DNA of 64,000 nucleotides from Hyphomicrobiales bacterium (GTDB lineage Bacteria; Pseudomonadota; Alphaproteobacteria; Rhizobiales; Rhizobiaceae), in NCBI GenBank assembly GCA_900468535.1, contig UBTY01000012.1:186001-250000 (forward strand), written 5' to 3'. The notes under the pieces are model-generated. The model saw only the letters and a program-made list of their open reading frames with translations, was not told the origin of the DNA and made no database searches. Below are positions 16,639-25,335 of the stretch, piece after piece (positions within the stretch are counted from its first letter, which is position 1; each line of letters begins with the position of its first letter). The translations under genes were made by a program, and so were the position numbers.

Positions 16639-17268
16639 ATGACTGACGAAACGACGAAGAACGGACCTGACGCCGCCGCGGCCGAAGCTGCAGCAGACGC
16701 GGCCGCAAACGTCGAAAACGAGGCCACCGAAGACACGGCGCAGCCCGATCCATTGGCCCTCCTCAAGGCCGAAAATGCCGAGCTGCGCGATCGCTATCTG
16801 CGCCTGGCTGCCGAAATGGACAATCTGCGTCGCCGCACGGAGCGTGAGGTCAAGGACGCCAAGACCTACTCCGCCGCTGGCTTTGCCCGAGACATGCTGG
16901 CCGTTTCGGACAATCTGCGTCGCGCCATCGATGCTGTCCCGGAAGAAGCCAAGGCCGCTGGCGATGCCGGTCTCAATACGCTGATAGAAGGCGTCGAGAT
17001 GACCGAGCGCTCGATGCTGTCGACGCTTGAGCGTCACGGCGTCCGCAAGCTGGAGCCGGTTGGCCAGAAGTTCGATCCGAACTTCCATCAGGCGATGTTC
17101 GAAGTTCCAAACCCGGAAGTGCCCAACAATACGGTCGTTCAGGTCGTTCAGGCTGGCTACACGATTGGCGAGCGCGTTCTGCGTCCTGCCATGGTGGGTG
17201 TCGCCAAGGGCGGCCCGAAGCTCGTCGAACCCGAAACCAATTCGATCTTCGACCAGAAGGACGCCTGA
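16639..17268 (+). CDS. grpE: Nucleotide exchange factor GrpE
   Basis: Co-chaperone that releases ADP from DnaK; 209 aa. The first 45 residues are a disordered Ala/Glu/Asp-rich tail. A coiled coil follows ([33 protein letters not shown], about residues 47-80). The C-terminal beta domain has the family signature ([28 protein letters not shown]). ATG 16639 has a GGAG site 8 bases upstream. A hairpin follows the stop. dnaK is not in the window. Heat induction is likely from the RpoH-like promoter upstream. Confidence 0.97.
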   Translation: MTDETTKNGPDAAAAEAAADAAANVENEATEDTAQPDPLALLKAENAELRDRYLRLAAEMDNLRRRTEREVKDAKTYSAAGFARDMLAVSDNLRRAIDAVPEEAKAAGDAGLNTLIEGVEMTERSMLSTLERHGVRKLEPVGQKFDPNFHQAMFEVPNPEVPNNTVVQVVQAGYTIGERVLRPAMVGVAKGGPKLVEPETNSIFDQKDA

Positions 17269-17271
17269 TCC

Positions 17272-17298
17272 GATCGGCCCGCTTCCGCGGGCCCGATC
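17272..17298 (+). terminator. Hairpin after grpE
   Basis: GATCGG (17272-17277) pairs with CCGATC (17293-17298), and CCCGC (17278-17282) with GCGGG (17287-17291), with one bulged C and a TTCC loop. The tail is only weakly T-rich (TCTTCT), so termination may be partial. Confidence 0.6.
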
Positions 17299-17319
17299 TC
17301 TTCTGCGCCCTTGTAAGTC

Positions 17320-18264
17320 TCAGATGCGGGCGAAGCGCTCGATCAGCAGATCGAAGAAGCCGTCCGCATCGACATCACGCATGACCTGCGCGTTGCGCTT
17401 GCGGTCGGTAACGTGCCACCAGTCGACAACGGTCATGCCGACCGTCAGCTCCGACTTTACCTCGATTTCCACATTGCAGGTCCGGCCCTTGAAAAGCTCC
17501 GGCTTCAGGAGATAGGCAATCACGGTCGGATCGTGCAGCGGGCCGCCGTCCGAACCGTACTTCTCGACATCGAAGCGCTCGAAGAATTCCAGCATCTCGA
17601 CCATGGCGATGGCCGGGCGGGTGCCGAGATCGGCCATGCGCTTGACGCGGTCTTTGCGGGTCAAGAGCTTGTGCGTGACGTCAAGCGGCATCATCACGAT
17701 CGGAACGCCAGAGCGGAGCACGATGTCCGCAGCCTCGGGGTCGACGTAGATATTGAATTCGGCCGCCGGGGTGATGTTGCCGCCTTCGAAGAAGCCGCCG
17801 CCCATCATCACCAGTTCGCGGACGCGCGGGATGATGTCAGGTGCCTTCTGGAATGCCAGGCCGATATTGGTGAGCGGTCCGAGCGTGCAGAGCGTGACGG
17901 CGCCCTCAGGCTCGCTGCGCAGCGTCTCGATGATGAAGTCGACCGAGTGCTGCGCCTGCAGCGGCATCGTGGGTTCATCGAGAACAGGGCCATCGAGGCC
18001 TGTCTTCCCGTGCACATGCTCAGCGGTCACGAGCTTGCGCGCGATCGGCTTGTCGGCACCGGCGAAGACCTTCGTATCGGTGCGGTCACAGAGCTCGCAG
18101 ACAATGCGCGCATTGCGGCTGGTGTAGGAGAGCGGCACGTTGCCGGCGACCGTCGTGATGCCCAGGACCTGAAGCTCTTCCGGGCTTCCGAAGGCCAGCA
18201 TGATCGCGGCGGCATCGTCCTGACCTGGGTCGGTATCGATAATTATCTTTCTCGGGTCTGCCAT
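17320..18264 (-). CDS. Nucleoside hydrolase (inosine-uridine preferring type)
   Basis: 314-aa hydrolase that cleaves the N-glycosidic bond of ribonucleosides for salvage. The N-terminal Ca2+/ribose-binding motif DTDPGQDD is at residues 10-17. GNVPLSYTSRNA, a VMMGGGFFEGGNITPAAEFN segment near residue 150, and the late catalytic region GPLHDPTVIAYLL (containing the His) are all present. The start is ATG 18264; the upstream ATG at 18279 sits directly against AGGAGG and is less likely. It converges on grpE and has a CCTAGGTG repeat pair 19 bp upstream, possibly an operator. Substrate range is unknown. Confidence 0.92.
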   Translation of the reverse strand: MADPRKIIIDTDPGQDDAAAIMLAFGSPEELQVLGITTVAGNVPLSYTSRNARIVCELCDRTDTKVFAGADKPIARKLVTAEHVHGKTGLDGPVLDEPTMPLQAQHSVDFIIETLRSEPEGAVTLCTLGPLTNIGLAFQKAPDIIPRVRELVMMGGGFFEGGNITPAAEFNIYVDPEAADIVLRSGVPIVMMPLDVTHKLLTRKDRVKRMADLGTRPAIAMVEMLEFFERFDVEKYGSDGGPLHDPTVIAYLLKPELFKGRTCNVEIEVKSELTVGMTVVDWWHVTDRKRNAQVMRDVDADGFFDLLIERFARI

Positions 18265-18282
18265 TCCAGTTGTTCCCATCCT

Positions 18283-18305
18283 CCTAGGTGTCATCCACCT
18301 AGGTG
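18283..18305. promoter_or_regulatory. CCTAGGTG inverted/direct repeat upstream of the nucleoside hydrolase gene
   Basis: CCTAGGTG (18283-18290) is followed after 5 bases by its exact reverse complement CACCTAGG (18296-18303), overlapping a second direct copy of CCTAGGTG (18298-18305). It is 19 bp upstream of the start codon, overlapping the Shine-Dalgarno region. It could be an operator for a purine-responsive regulator or an mRNA hairpin masking the ribosome-binding site. Confidence 0.5.
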
Positions 18306-18441
18306 TTTTTCTTCTTGGTTTGCACCATTGGTCCATCGCCGTTGCAAATCGGCGCAGCCGCTGCGGGCACGATTTGATGCGAGGCGCAGTCAGCTTTGTC
18401 AAGCGAATGCAACCAGGCAAACGGGTCGCGCCGAGCTTTGC

Positions 18442-18470
18442 CTTGCGTAGGGGCGTCGCAGTTCCCATAT
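18442..18470 (+). promoter_or_regulatory. RpoH (sigma32)-like promoter of the small heat-shock gene
   Basis: CTTG (18442-18445), 17 bases, then TCCCATAT (18463-18470). This closely fits the RpoH consensus, especially CCCAT in the -10. It predicts a transcript start near 18477 and a leader of about 50 nt made of two hairpins. Confidence 0.7.
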
Positions 18471-18479
18471 TAGAACTAT

Positions 18480-18528
18480 CCGGATGCTGAGCGTCAGGTC
18501 CGGCAAGGTCGCTTGAATCAAGGACTTG
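18480..18528 (+). promoter_or_regulatory. ROSE-type RNA thermometer in the hsp20 leader
   Basis: Two hairpins fill the leader. The first (18480-18503) pairs CCGGA with TCCGG around CTGA-GCG-TCAG. The second (18508-18525) pairs GTC and CTTG with CAAG and GAC and leaves one G (18511) bulged. Its right arm contains AGGA, the Shine-Dalgarno, and its left arm is T-C-G-C-T. A UYGCU strand with a bulged G opposite the Shine-Dalgarno is the hallmark of ROSE elements, which melt on heating and control small heat-shock genes in rhizobia. Confidence 0.75.
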
Positions 18529-18966
18529 ATGACTATGAGCCGCATTACGCCCTTCGCCAGCCCGTTGCTTCTGGGCTTTGATGCCATGGAAAAAACGCTT
18601 GAGCGCCTTTCCAAGGCCAGCGATGGATATCCGCCGTACAATATCGAACGCATCGCCGCAGATCGCTCAGCAGGCGATCCTGAGCGGCTGCGGATCACGC
18701 TCGCCGTCGCCGGCTTCAGCGAAGAGGAACTCGACGTGTCCGTCGAGGAAAATCAACTGTCGATCCGTGGTCGCCAGGTCGATCAGGGTGAGCGGGATTA
18801 TCTCTATCGAGGCATAGCCGCGCGCCAGTTTCAGCGCACGTTCGTGCTGGCCGACGGCATGCAGGTTCTCGGCGCAAGTCTTAAGAACGGTCTCCTTTCC
18901 GTGGATCTCATTCGGCCGGAACCGGCCCGTATGGTGAAGAAAATTAACATTTCGGTCTCACAGTAG
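18529..18966 (+). CDS. Small heat-shock protein, Hsp20/alpha-crystallin family
   Basis: ATP-independent holdase chaperone; 145 aa. The alpha-crystallin domain covers about residues 35-130: YNIERIAAD, then the edge strand RLRITLAVAGFSEEELDVSVEENQLSIRGR, and the L-x-N-G-L-L motif in SLKNGLLSVDLIRPEP. The tail is short and polar (KKINISVSQ). ATG 18529 lies 4 bases after AGGA, which is held in the ROSE hairpin; a second ATG at 18535 is possible. It is followed after 49 bp by a DUF1150 gene, a pairing common in rhizobia. Expression should be heat-induced at both transcription and translation. Confidence 0.93.
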   Translation: MTMSRITPFASPLLLGFDAMEKTLERLSKASDGYPPYNIERIAADRSAGDPERLRITLAVAGFSEEELDVSVEENQLSIRGRQVDQGERDYLYRGIAARQFQRTFVLADGMQVLGASLKNGLLSVDLIRPEPARMVKKINISVSQ

Positions 18967-19015
18967 AACAACGGCACTGTTTGAGCCGTTGGTCCCTTCT
19001 CATGGAGGTACAGGA

Positions 19016-19273
19016 ATGTTGATGAAAGAAGCCAATTCGCACCTGACCAAAACCGAACTTGCCGGTATCGGCAACGGCGAGGTCGCATACATCCGCAAAA
19101 TACGGTCTGAAGACGTATCCAGATGCTTTCCCGAAGCGCCGGATATCGATCCGAGCGTCGACCTTTGGGCGCTGTTCGGCGCAGACGGCACGCCGATCCT
19201 GCTGACGGACAATCGCTCCAGCACCTTCTTCAAGGCTGCGGAAGATGAACTGAAAACGGTGAGCCTGCACTAA
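19016..19273 (+). CDS. DUF1150 family protein
   Basis: 85-aa acidic protein of a family restricted to alphaproteobacteria. The conserved core is about residues 10-80, with GEVAYIRKIRSEDV near the start and LWALFGADGTPILLTDNRS in the middle. It has no signal peptide, membrane segment or catalytic motif. It directly follows hsp20 and probably shares its heat-shock transcript, which suggests a stress-linked role. ATG 19016 has GGAGG 7 bases upstream. A hairpin overlaps the stop codon and lies against the convergent trmB stop. Confidence 0.85.
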   Translation: MLMKEANSHLTKTELAGIGNGEVAYIRKIRSEDVSRCFPEAPDIDPSVDLWALFGADGTPILLTDNRSSTFFKAAEDELKTVSLH

Positions 19274-19282
19274 CGCAGGCTC
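19261..19282. terminator. Hairpin between DUF1150 gene and trmB
   Basis: Perfect 8-bp stem GAGCCTGC (19261-19268) / GCAGGCTC (19275-19282) with a 6-nt loop that contains the stop codon of the DUF1150 gene; the far arm overlaps the trmB stop. There is no U tract, so it may protect 3' ends rather than act as a strong terminator. Confidence 0.55.
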
Positions 19283-19982
19283 AGACTCGCTTGAATGTGA
19301 GATAGGCGGACGATCTGCCTTCGCGACGCGCTTTCGCCTCGTAGCGCGTGCTCGGCCAGCCCTCGTAGGGCGTCAGCCAGTCGGCGGCGTTCTGTGCCAG
19401 CCACTCGAAGCCGCCGTGGTCGCGACACTTCAAGAGCGTCCAGTTGACGTAAGTATCGATATCAGAGGCAAAGCAGAACAGCCCGCCAGGCTTCAACACG
19501 CGGTGGAACCGGTCGAGATTCGTCTTTGAGACGAAGCGGCGCTTCCAGTGCTTACGCTTTGGCCACGGGTCCGGATAAAGTAGATCGATCTGGTCGATCG
19601 AGCCATCGGGCAGCCAGTCCAGCAGTTGCGTCGCATCGTCGTTGTAGACGCGGACGTTGCGGGCCCCGGCGTTGTCGACGCTCGACAGCAGCTTCTGCAT
19701 GGAATTGATGAACGGCTCGACACCGATGAAACCTGTCGAGGGCGTTTCCAGCGCGCGATGAATGAGATGCTCGCCGCCGCCGAAGCCGATCTCCAGCCGC
19801 AGCTTTTCGACGGGCACCGGCCAGAGGTCCTTCAGCGGCTCCGGTGGAGCCGCTGAGAGGTCGATGATGAACGCCGGCAGCAGGGTGTCCAGTCGCTCCG
19901 CCTGTTGTCCGCGAAGCGTTTTCCCTTTGCGACGACCGAAGAAGGCTTCGGTCGCGCGTCCGCGGCGTTCCATGTCGGTCAT
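19281..19982 (-). CDS. trmB: tRNA (guanine-N7)-methyltransferase TrmB
   Basis: Methylates G46 in the variable loop of tRNAs using SAM; 233 aa. The SAM-binding motif [10 protein letters not shown] is near residues 64-73 and the family signature [14 protein letters not shown] near 137-150. The C-terminal [19 protein letters not shown] segment completes the fold. Its ATG overlaps the metK stop by four bases (ATGA), so it is translationally coupled to the gene that makes SAM, its own methyl donor. Location cytosolic; assignment secure. Confidence 0.96.
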   Translation of the reverse strand: MTDMERRGRATEAFFGRRKGKTLRGQQAERLDTLLPAFIIDLSAAPPEPLKDLWPVPVEKLRLEIGFGGGEHLIHRALETPSTGFIGVEPFINSMQKLLSSVDNAGARNVRVYNDDATQLLDWLPDGSIDQIDLLYPDPWPKRKHWKRRFVSKTNLDRFHRVLKPGGLFCFASDIDTYVNWTLLKCRDHGGFEWLAQNAADWLTPYEGWPSTRYEAKARREGRSSAYLTFKRV

Positions 19983-21232
19983 GCTGCTTCCTTGACCTTG
20001 ACGGCTTCCTTGAGGCCCTTCACGAGGTCCGTGCGCTCCCAGGAGAACGAGCCGTCGCGACCAGCCTTGCGGCCGAAGTGGCCGTAGGCGGACGTCTTGG
20101 CGTAGATCGGCTTGTTGAGGTCGAGGTGACGACGGATGCCCGTCGGCGACAGGTCCATGTTCTTGCGGATCGCAGCTTCGACCTGATCTTCAGTCACGCC
20201 CTTGCCGGTGCCATGCAGGTCGACATAGATCGACAGCGGCTGTGCGACGCCGATTGCGTAGGAAAGCTGGATCGTGCAGCGGTCGGAAAGGCCGGCGGCA
20301 ACGACGTTCTTCGCGAGGTAGCGCGCAGCGTAGGCAGCGGAGCGGTCGACCTTGGTCGTGTCCTTGCCGGAGAATGCGCCGCCGCCGTGCGGAGCGGCAC
20401 CGCCGTAGGTGTCGACGATGATCTTGCGACCGGTGAGGCCGGCGTCACCATCGGGACCGCCGATGACGAACTTGCCGGTCGGGTTGATGTACCACTTGCA
20501 ATCGCTGGCAATCGGCAGGTCGCCGAGAGCTTCGCGGATGTAGGGTTCGACAACGGCACGAACCTTCTTCGAATCCCAGCTGTCGTCGAGATGCTGGGTG
20601 GAAAGAACGATCGAGGTCGCTTCGAAAGGCTTGCCGTCGACGTAGCGGACGGTCACCTGGCTCTTGGCATCGGGGCCGAGCTTGGCAACGTCGCCGTCGC
20701 CCTTCTTGCGGGCGGCTGCGAGCAGCTGCAGGATTTTGTGGGAGTAGTAGATCGGCGCCGGCATGAGGTCAGGCGTTTCCTTGCAGGCGTAGCCGAACAT
20801 GATGCCCTGGTCGCCGGCACCTTCGTCGCCCTGCTGGTCGGCGGCATTGTCGACGCCCTGAGCGATATCGGCGGACTGCGAGTGCAGGAGCACGTCGATC
20901 TTCGCCTTCTTCCAGTGGAAGCCGTCCTGCTCGTAACCGATGTCCTTGATGGCGCGGCGGGCGGCGGCCTTGAATTTCGACGGGTTGATGACGTCGTTGC
21001 CGTCCTTGTCTTTCTTCATCAGGCTCGGCGGAAGGCGAACTTCACCGGCGATGACGACGCGGTTGGTGGTGGCAAGCGTTTCGCACGCAATGCGCACGCC
21101 CCAGGGGTTGACGCCGGTCTTCGCCGCTTCGCGGTAGACCAGATCCACGATCTCGTCGGAGATACGGTCACACACCTTGTCCGGATGACCTTCGGCAACT
21201 GACTCGCTGGTGAAGAGATAATTGGCGCGCAT
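19979..21232 (-). CDS. metK: S-adenosylmethionine synthetase
   Basis: Makes S-adenosylmethionine from methionine and ATP; 417 aa, in the usual range for the family. It starts [22 protein letters not shown], where the GHPDKVCD motif binds ATP and magnesium. The second signature [13 protein letters not shown] is near residue 130 and the P-loop-like GGGAFSGKD near 275. The start at 21232 matches the family; the longer frame upstream passes through a palindrome and is not coding-like. It is preceded by praR on the same strand, separated by a terminator and a 183-bp gap containing an 8-bp-arm palindrome. No known SAM riboswitch structure was recognised. Confidence 0.97.
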   Translation of the reverse strand: MRANYLFTSESVAEGHPDKVCDRISDEIVDLVYREAAKTGVNPWGVRIACETLATTNRVVIAGEVRLPPSLMKKDKDGNDVINPSKFKAAARRAIKDIGYEQDGFHWKKAKIDVLLHSQSADIAQGVDNAADQQGDEGAGDQGIMFGYACKETPDLMPAPIYYSHKILQLLAAARKKGDGDVAKLGPDAKSQVTVRYVDGKPFEATSIVLSTQHLDDSWDSKKVRAVVEPYIREALGDLPIASDCKWYINPTGKFVIGGPDGDAGLTGRKIIVDTYGGAAPHGGGAFSGKDTTKVDRSAAYAARYLAKNVVAAGLSDRCTIQLSYAIGVAQPLSIYVDLHGTGKGVTEDQVEAAIRKNMDLSPTGIRRHLDLNKPIYAKTSAYGHFGRKAGRDGSFSWERTDLVKGLKEAVKVKEAA

Positions 21233-21305
21233 TTCGGGATTTCCCTCAAAGAACAAAAGCTGCGTAGTAGGTACCCAGTTCAGGCGCGAAAAACAAGCGT
21301 AGAAG

Positions 21306-21327
21306 GACATAAATATATCTTTATGTC
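21306..21327. promoter_or_regulatory. Palindrome upstream of metK
   Basis: Arms GACATAAA (21306-21313) and TTTATGTC (21320-21327) around a 6-bp AT centre, 74 bp upstream of the metK start. The symmetry and AT-richness suggest an operator for a dimeric HTH protein, possibly the neighbouring PraR-like regulator; a leader hairpin is the alternative. Confidence 0.5.
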
Positions 21328-21360
21328 TGCGGCAAAGTGGCAAAATATGCCCCAAAATGC

Positions 21361-21387
21361 AGAAAAAGCGGCTGTTTAGACCGCTTT
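21361..21387 (-). terminator. Rho-independent terminator of praR
   Basis: Read on the minus strand: AAAGCGG (21387-21381), a 9-nt loop, CCGCTTT (21371-21365), then further T. It is 27 bp after the praR stop and separates praR from metK. Confidence 0.7.
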
Positions 21388-21414
21388 CCCAAAACTCTCT
21401 ATTTTTATAGGCGA

Positions 21415-21834
21415 TTATTCGCTGTCGGCTTCGGCTGCGAGCGCCTTGACCAGTTCGACCACCTTGCGGCGGACCTTCGGGTCGGTGATCTTGACGAAGG
21501 CTCGGTTGAGTTGCAGGCCTTCCGAGGAGGAGAGGAAGTCAACCACGTAGTTGGAGCTGGAGGCCTCTGCCATGCCGGTCAACATGCCCGAGTGTTCGCC
21601 GGGTGCGTCTTCGAAGAAGAACGAGACCGGTACGTTCAGGATGCTGGAAATATTCTGGAGGCGGCTGGCACCGACGCGGTTGGTGCCTTTTTCGTATTTC
21701 TGGATCTGCTGGAATGTAATGCCGAGGCTTTCCCCTAGTTTTTCCTGGCTCATTCCAAGCATTGTTCGACGGAGGCGAATGCGGCTGCCGACGTGGATGT
21801 CGATGGGGTTCGGCTTCTTCTTATTTTCAATCAT
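21415..21834 (-). CDS. praR: PraR/PhrR-type XRE-family transcriptional regulator
   Basis: 139 aa. The XRE/Cro-type HTH is at residues 16-70 ([38 protein letters not shown]), followed by a short conserved FFFED linker. An alphaproteobacterial C-terminal domain ends [13 protein letters not shown]. This matches PraR of Rhizobium leguminosarum and PhrR of Sinorhizobium, which influence quorum sensing, attachment and acid/stress responses. The gene order lnt-praR-metK-trmB is conserved in Rhizobiaceae as I recall. It is followed by its own terminator. The symbol rests on family and synteny, not on experiments. Confidence 0.85.
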   Translation of the reverse strand: MIENKKKPNPIDIHVGSRIRLRRTMLGMSQEKLGESLGITFQQIQKYEKGTNRVGASRLQNISSILNVPVSFFFEDAPGEHSGMLTGMAEASSSNYVVDFLSSSEGLQLNRAFVKITDPKVRRKVVELVKALAAEADSE

Positions 21835-21986
21835 GGTCCTGCCCTAACAATAATTTTCAACCTTGTTCAAACCGGCATGCCCAAACCCATCCCCAAAACG
21901 CCACGTTGCAAAGCTTTGATTAATCACCCTGAAACATACGTTAAGAACGCCGATCGCAACCACTATGCAATTTTAGGGGTTTTGGG

Positions 21987-23591
21987 TCAATTCTGCTTGA
22001 AAACAAAACCAAAACGCGAACCGGCCGCAATTACAAACAGAAGTATTTCGATCAACCAGAAGTATCTTTGGCGCGCATATGTCGAAGAGCTACTAAACGC
22101 ACTTCCATCAAGGGTTGCGTCGATAAAACCCGTTTCGTTGAGTGCGAGACCGGCAATCACGCGGCCCTTGGCGTCGACGAGAGCCGAAATCCCGCTGTTG
22201 CCGTCGCGAATCAACGGCAAACCAGTCTCCACGGCCCGTACACGCGCCTGTTGAAAGTGCTGGTATGGGCCCGGGGTCGCGCCGAACCACGCGTCGTTCG
22301 TGACATTGAGAATTGCAGCAGCCGAGCCTATGTCGCCCGTCATCTCGTCGGGAAATATGATCTCGTAGCAGACGAGCGGATAGAGTTTGAGGCCACTGGG
22401 GAGCGTCAGCAGTTGCCGGTTGGCTGCCGCTGAGAAGCCGCCCGGCATCTCCACGATGTTCTGTATGCCAAACTCGTTCAGGATGCTCTCGAACGGCATG
22501 TATTCACCGAAGGGCACGAGGTGAACCTTGTCAGCGGCGCCGATGATCTGGCCACGCCCGTCGATCATGTAGATCGAATTGTAGTAGCGCGGCGGGTTCC
22601 CCGGTCCCATGTCTTCGACGCGCACCGCGCCGGCGAGGAGGATCTGGTTGTCATCGAGGGTGTCAGCAATCCGCGTGAGAGCGTCCTGATTGTCGGTCAG
22701 GATGAAGGGGATGGATGTTTCCGGCCAGACGATGATGTCAGGTTTCTTGCCTCCATCCTTCGGCGGTTCGGCCGAAAGCTTCAGGTGCTTCTCGAAGATC
22801 GCAGCGCGATCCCCATCGCTGTCCATTTTCGCCGTCTGCTCGATCATCGGCTGGACGAGGCGAACGGTCGGGCCTTTTTCGGCGGGCTGTTGTGTGCTCG
22901 TGGAGGGGACATAGAGCGCGTAGGCGCCATAGCCGAGGTGCGCGGCAAAGATCAGGGCGGCGAGCGCCACGCCGAGCTTGGCACCCTGGCGCGTTCCAAG
23001 GAGTGCGGGCGCGCTGAAGACGAAAACGGCAAGGGCGGTGATTCCCATGATGCCGATCACATGTGCCGACTGCATCATCAGCGGAACGGGCGTCATCGCG
23101 TAACCGATCGCGTTCCAGGGGAAGCCGGTCAAGAGCACGCTTCTCGCCCATTCCAGCAATCCGAAGCTTGCCGAAAGCGCTGCAATTCGACCTATGCCGT
23201 CGGACCAGAGGATACGTGCCAGCGCGGTCGCAAGGCCGTAGAAGATGGCGAGAAGGGCAGGGAGGCCGAAGATTGCAAGCGGCAGCGCCCAGGCAAACTC
23301 TTCCGCGTCGATCATCAGGGCATGGCCAAGCCACCAGAGGCCGCCGACGAAATAGCCGAAGCCGAACAACCATCCGATGACAAAGGACGGCCAAAGGCGT
23401 CCGATCGGGTTGCTGTTCGGCGCGGCCGCCGAACCATCGATCAGCCACACCAGCAGTGTGAACGAGACGAGCATCGCGGCAAAGAAGCCGATCGGCGGAA
23501 GTGCCAAGACCCCGAATGCGCCGGCAAACACTGCCAGCAGCATTCTCCTGAAACCCCAGACCAGGATAACCTTGTCCGCAAGTCGCTCCAT
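21987..23591 (-). CDS. lnt: Apolipoprotein N-acyltransferase
   Basis: Inner-membrane enzyme that adds the third acyl chain to lipoproteins; 534 aa. About seven N-terminal membrane helices (residues 15-230) precede a periplasmic nitrilase-like domain (about 245-510) and a last helix. The catalytic triad regions are present: Glu in WPETSIPF, Lys in DKVHLVPFGEY and Cys in VCYEIIFPD. The start ATG 23591 is 6 bases inside a GTG alternative. It lies 77 bp downstream of corC and is the last gene of the miaB-phoH-ybeY-corC-lnt group, which is also found in E. coli. Confidence 0.96.
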   Translation of the reverse strand: MERLADKVILVWGFRRMLLAVFAGAFGVLALPPIGFFAAMLVSFTLLVWLIDGSAAAPNSNPIGRLWPSFVIGWLFGFGYFVGGLWWLGHALMIDAEEFAWALPLAIFGLPALLAIFYGLATALARILWSDGIGRIAALSASFGLLEWARSVLLTGFPWNAIGYAMTPVPLMMQSAHVIGIMGITALAVFVFSAPALLGTRQGAKLGVALAALIFAAHLGYGAYALYVPSTSTQQPAEKGPTVRLVQPMIEQTAKMDSDGDRAAIFEKHLKLSAEPPKDGGKKPDIIVWPETSIPFILTDNQDALTRIADTLDDNQILLAGAVRVEDMGPGNPPRYYNSIYMIDGRGQIIGAADKVHLVPFGEYMPFESILNEFGIQNIVEMPGGFSAAANRQLLTLPSGLKLYPLVCYEIIFPDEMTGDIGSAAAILNVTNDAWFGATPGPYQHFQQARVRAVETGLPLIRDGNSGISALVDAKGRVIAGLALNETGFIDATLDGSAFSSSSTYARQRYFWLIEILLFVIAAGSRFGFVFKQN

Positions 23592-23668
23592 GCACACCCC
23601 GCCAAGCCGCGAATCAATCAGGACCGCAGTCTTTCAAAAAAGGCACTGTTTGTCGTGGCTTGTGGCGA

Positions 23669-24820
23669 TCAGTTTGCCGTGGGAACCTCGGTCTGCCGGT
23701 CATCGCCGTGCTCCGGCCCCGACAGGCCATCGCCGTCTGTCTTCACACGACGGCGGATAGCCTGGCGTTTGCGGGTAATCCGCACGCGCTTGATGCGCCG
23801 GGGATCGGCATCGAGAATGTGAAACTCGAAGCCGGGCAATGCCTGGACCACCTCGCCGCGCACCGGAATGCGGCCTAGTTCGGAGAAGATAAGCCCGCCG
23901 AGCGTATCGACTTCGTCGACCTGTTCGGCGATGTCGAAATCAGGACCAATCGCCTCAGCGATCTCCTCGAGCTCGACGCGCGCGTCGGCGACGAAGACGT
24001 CTTCGGAGATGCGCTTGAACATCACCTCTTCGTCATCGTGCTCATCGTCGATATCGCCGACGACCATCTCGACGATGTCCTCGTGCGAGGCCAATCCGTC
24101 GGTGCCGCCGTATTCGTCGATGACAAGCGCCATCTGGGTACGGTTCACCTGCATGCGGCGCAGCAGATCGGCCGCGAGCATGGACGGCGGAACGAACAGG
24201 ATCTTCCGGATGATACCGGCCTCGGTCAGTGTCTTCTGCAGGTCCACGCGCGAAAGATCGAAGTTCGGTCTGGCAATGCGCGGCGTCTTCTGCAGGTGTT
24301 CGGGAGAAACGTCGACAAGCGGCTCGGCCGGTTTTGCGGCCTTGGTGCTGCCGCGGCGCTTGTTGCGGGCCTGCTTGGCGATGTAGGACAGCAGGTCGCG
24401 GATATGGACCATGCCGCGCGGGTCATCGAGCGTATCGGCGTAGACAGGCATGCGCGAGCGGCCGGATTCCTCGAAGAGGATCATCAATTCGCCGATGGTG
24501 ATGTTTTGATCGACCGCCTCGATGTCGGCGCGCGGCACCATGACATCGGCAACACGCACTTCGCGGAAGCGAAGGATGTTGTGCAGCATCGCCCGTTCGT
24601 CGGGCGAAAAGACGTCGCCGTCGGCCGCGTCGGTCATCAACGCATCGGCGATGTCCTCACGGAGGCGGGAGCCTTGCTGCGGTCTCAGGATGCGCGCAGC
24701 GCGCGACCAGAAGGATTGGGATCGTCCGGACTGCCTGCTACTACTTCCACCCTCGTCGGAGGAGGAGGATTGGTCGGCGTCCTTGGCCTCTGCGGCCGGT
24801 CTCGTCGTAAAGTCGCTCAT
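23669..24820 (-). CDS. corC: CorC/HlyC-family CBS-domain protein
   Basis: 383 aa without membrane helices. A disordered Ser-rich N-terminus (1-45) is followed by two CBS domains (about 95-270, starting at [13 protein letters not shown] and including [23 protein letters not shown]). A CorC/HlyC C-terminal domain covers about 285-365 ([19 protein letters not shown]). It is thought to modulate metal-ion efflux or transport; older names are hemolysin or TlyC. The start codon overlaps the ybeY stop by four bases. Loops and tail are longer than in E. coli YbeX. Confidence 0.92.
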   Translation of the reverse strand: MSDFTTRPAAEAKDADQSSSSDEGGSSSRQSGRSQSFWSRAARILRPQQGSRLREDIADALMTDAADGDVFSPDERAMLHNILRFREVRVADVMVPRADIEAVDQNITIGELMILFEESGRSRMPVYADTLDDPRGMVHIRDLLSYIAKQARNKRRGSTKAAKPAEPLVDVSPEHLQKTPRIARPNFDLSRVDLQKTLTEAGIIRKILFVPPSMLAADLLRRMQVNRTQMALVIDEYGGTDGLASHEDIVEMVVGDIDDEHDDEEVMFKRISEDVFVADARVELEEIAEAIGPDFDIAEQVDEVDTLGGLIFSELGRIPVRGEVVQALPGFEFHILDADPRRIKRVRITRKRQAIRRRVKTDGDGLSGPEHGDDRQTEVPTAN

Positions 24821-25335
24821 GGTTCCATTTTAAGGTCTTGACCCTCGTATGGGTCAGATAGGCCGAGTTCCGCCAAAATGCGAGTCTCGAGCCCCTCCAT
24901 TATCTCGGCTTCAGAGTCATTATTATGATCGTAGCCGAAGAGATGCAAGAAACCATGTACCATCAAATGGGTGAGATGGTCGTCGAAGCTCTTCTCGAGT
25001 TCGACGGCCTCCCGCTCCACGGTTTCTCTTGCGATGATGATGTCGCCGAGCATTGGCCCCGGCACCTTGCCCGGCTTCACCGGGAAGGCCGGAAAGGACA
25101 GCACGTTGGTCGGCTTGTCCTTCCCGCGCCATTCGGCATTGATGTCCTGGATAGAGGCATCGTCGGTGAAAACCAGGGACACCTCGGGCACCATTTTTGG
25201 AAAAGGCTGCTTGACCGTCTCACGCAGATAGGTGGCCGCCGTCTCCAGCACCCGATCCGCCAATGCATGCAACACATCTTCGGAAGGCCACGCGCCTTCC
25301 TCGATGCTGATCTGTATGTCGAGTTCGGGCATCAA
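24817..25335 (-). CDS. ybeY: Endoribonuclease YbeY
   Basis: Zinc-dependent single-strand endoribonuclease for 16S rRNA 3' maturation and ribosome quality control; 172 aa. The UPF0054 signature with three zinc-binding His, [11 protein letters not shown], is near residues 127-137, and the conserved [17 protein letters not shown] lies upstream. It is coupled by 4-base overlaps to phoH upstream and corC downstream, a strong sign of one operon. The second Met of the MMPEL start may also be used. Confidence 0.96.
   Translation of the reverse strand: MMPELDIQISIEEGAWPSEDVLHALADRVLETAATYLRETVKQPFPKMVPEVSLVFTDDASIQDINAEWRGKDKPTNVLSFPAFPVKPGKVPGPMLGDIIIARETVEREAVELEKSFDDHLTHLMVHGFLHLFGYDHNNDSEAEIMEGLETRILAELGLSDPYEGQDLKMEP

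Noticed and set aside
21233..21414. SAM riboswitch in front of metK
   Set aside because: I could not match the conserved cores of SAM-I, SAM-II or SAM/SAH riboswitches; only a terminator and a simple palindrome are seen.
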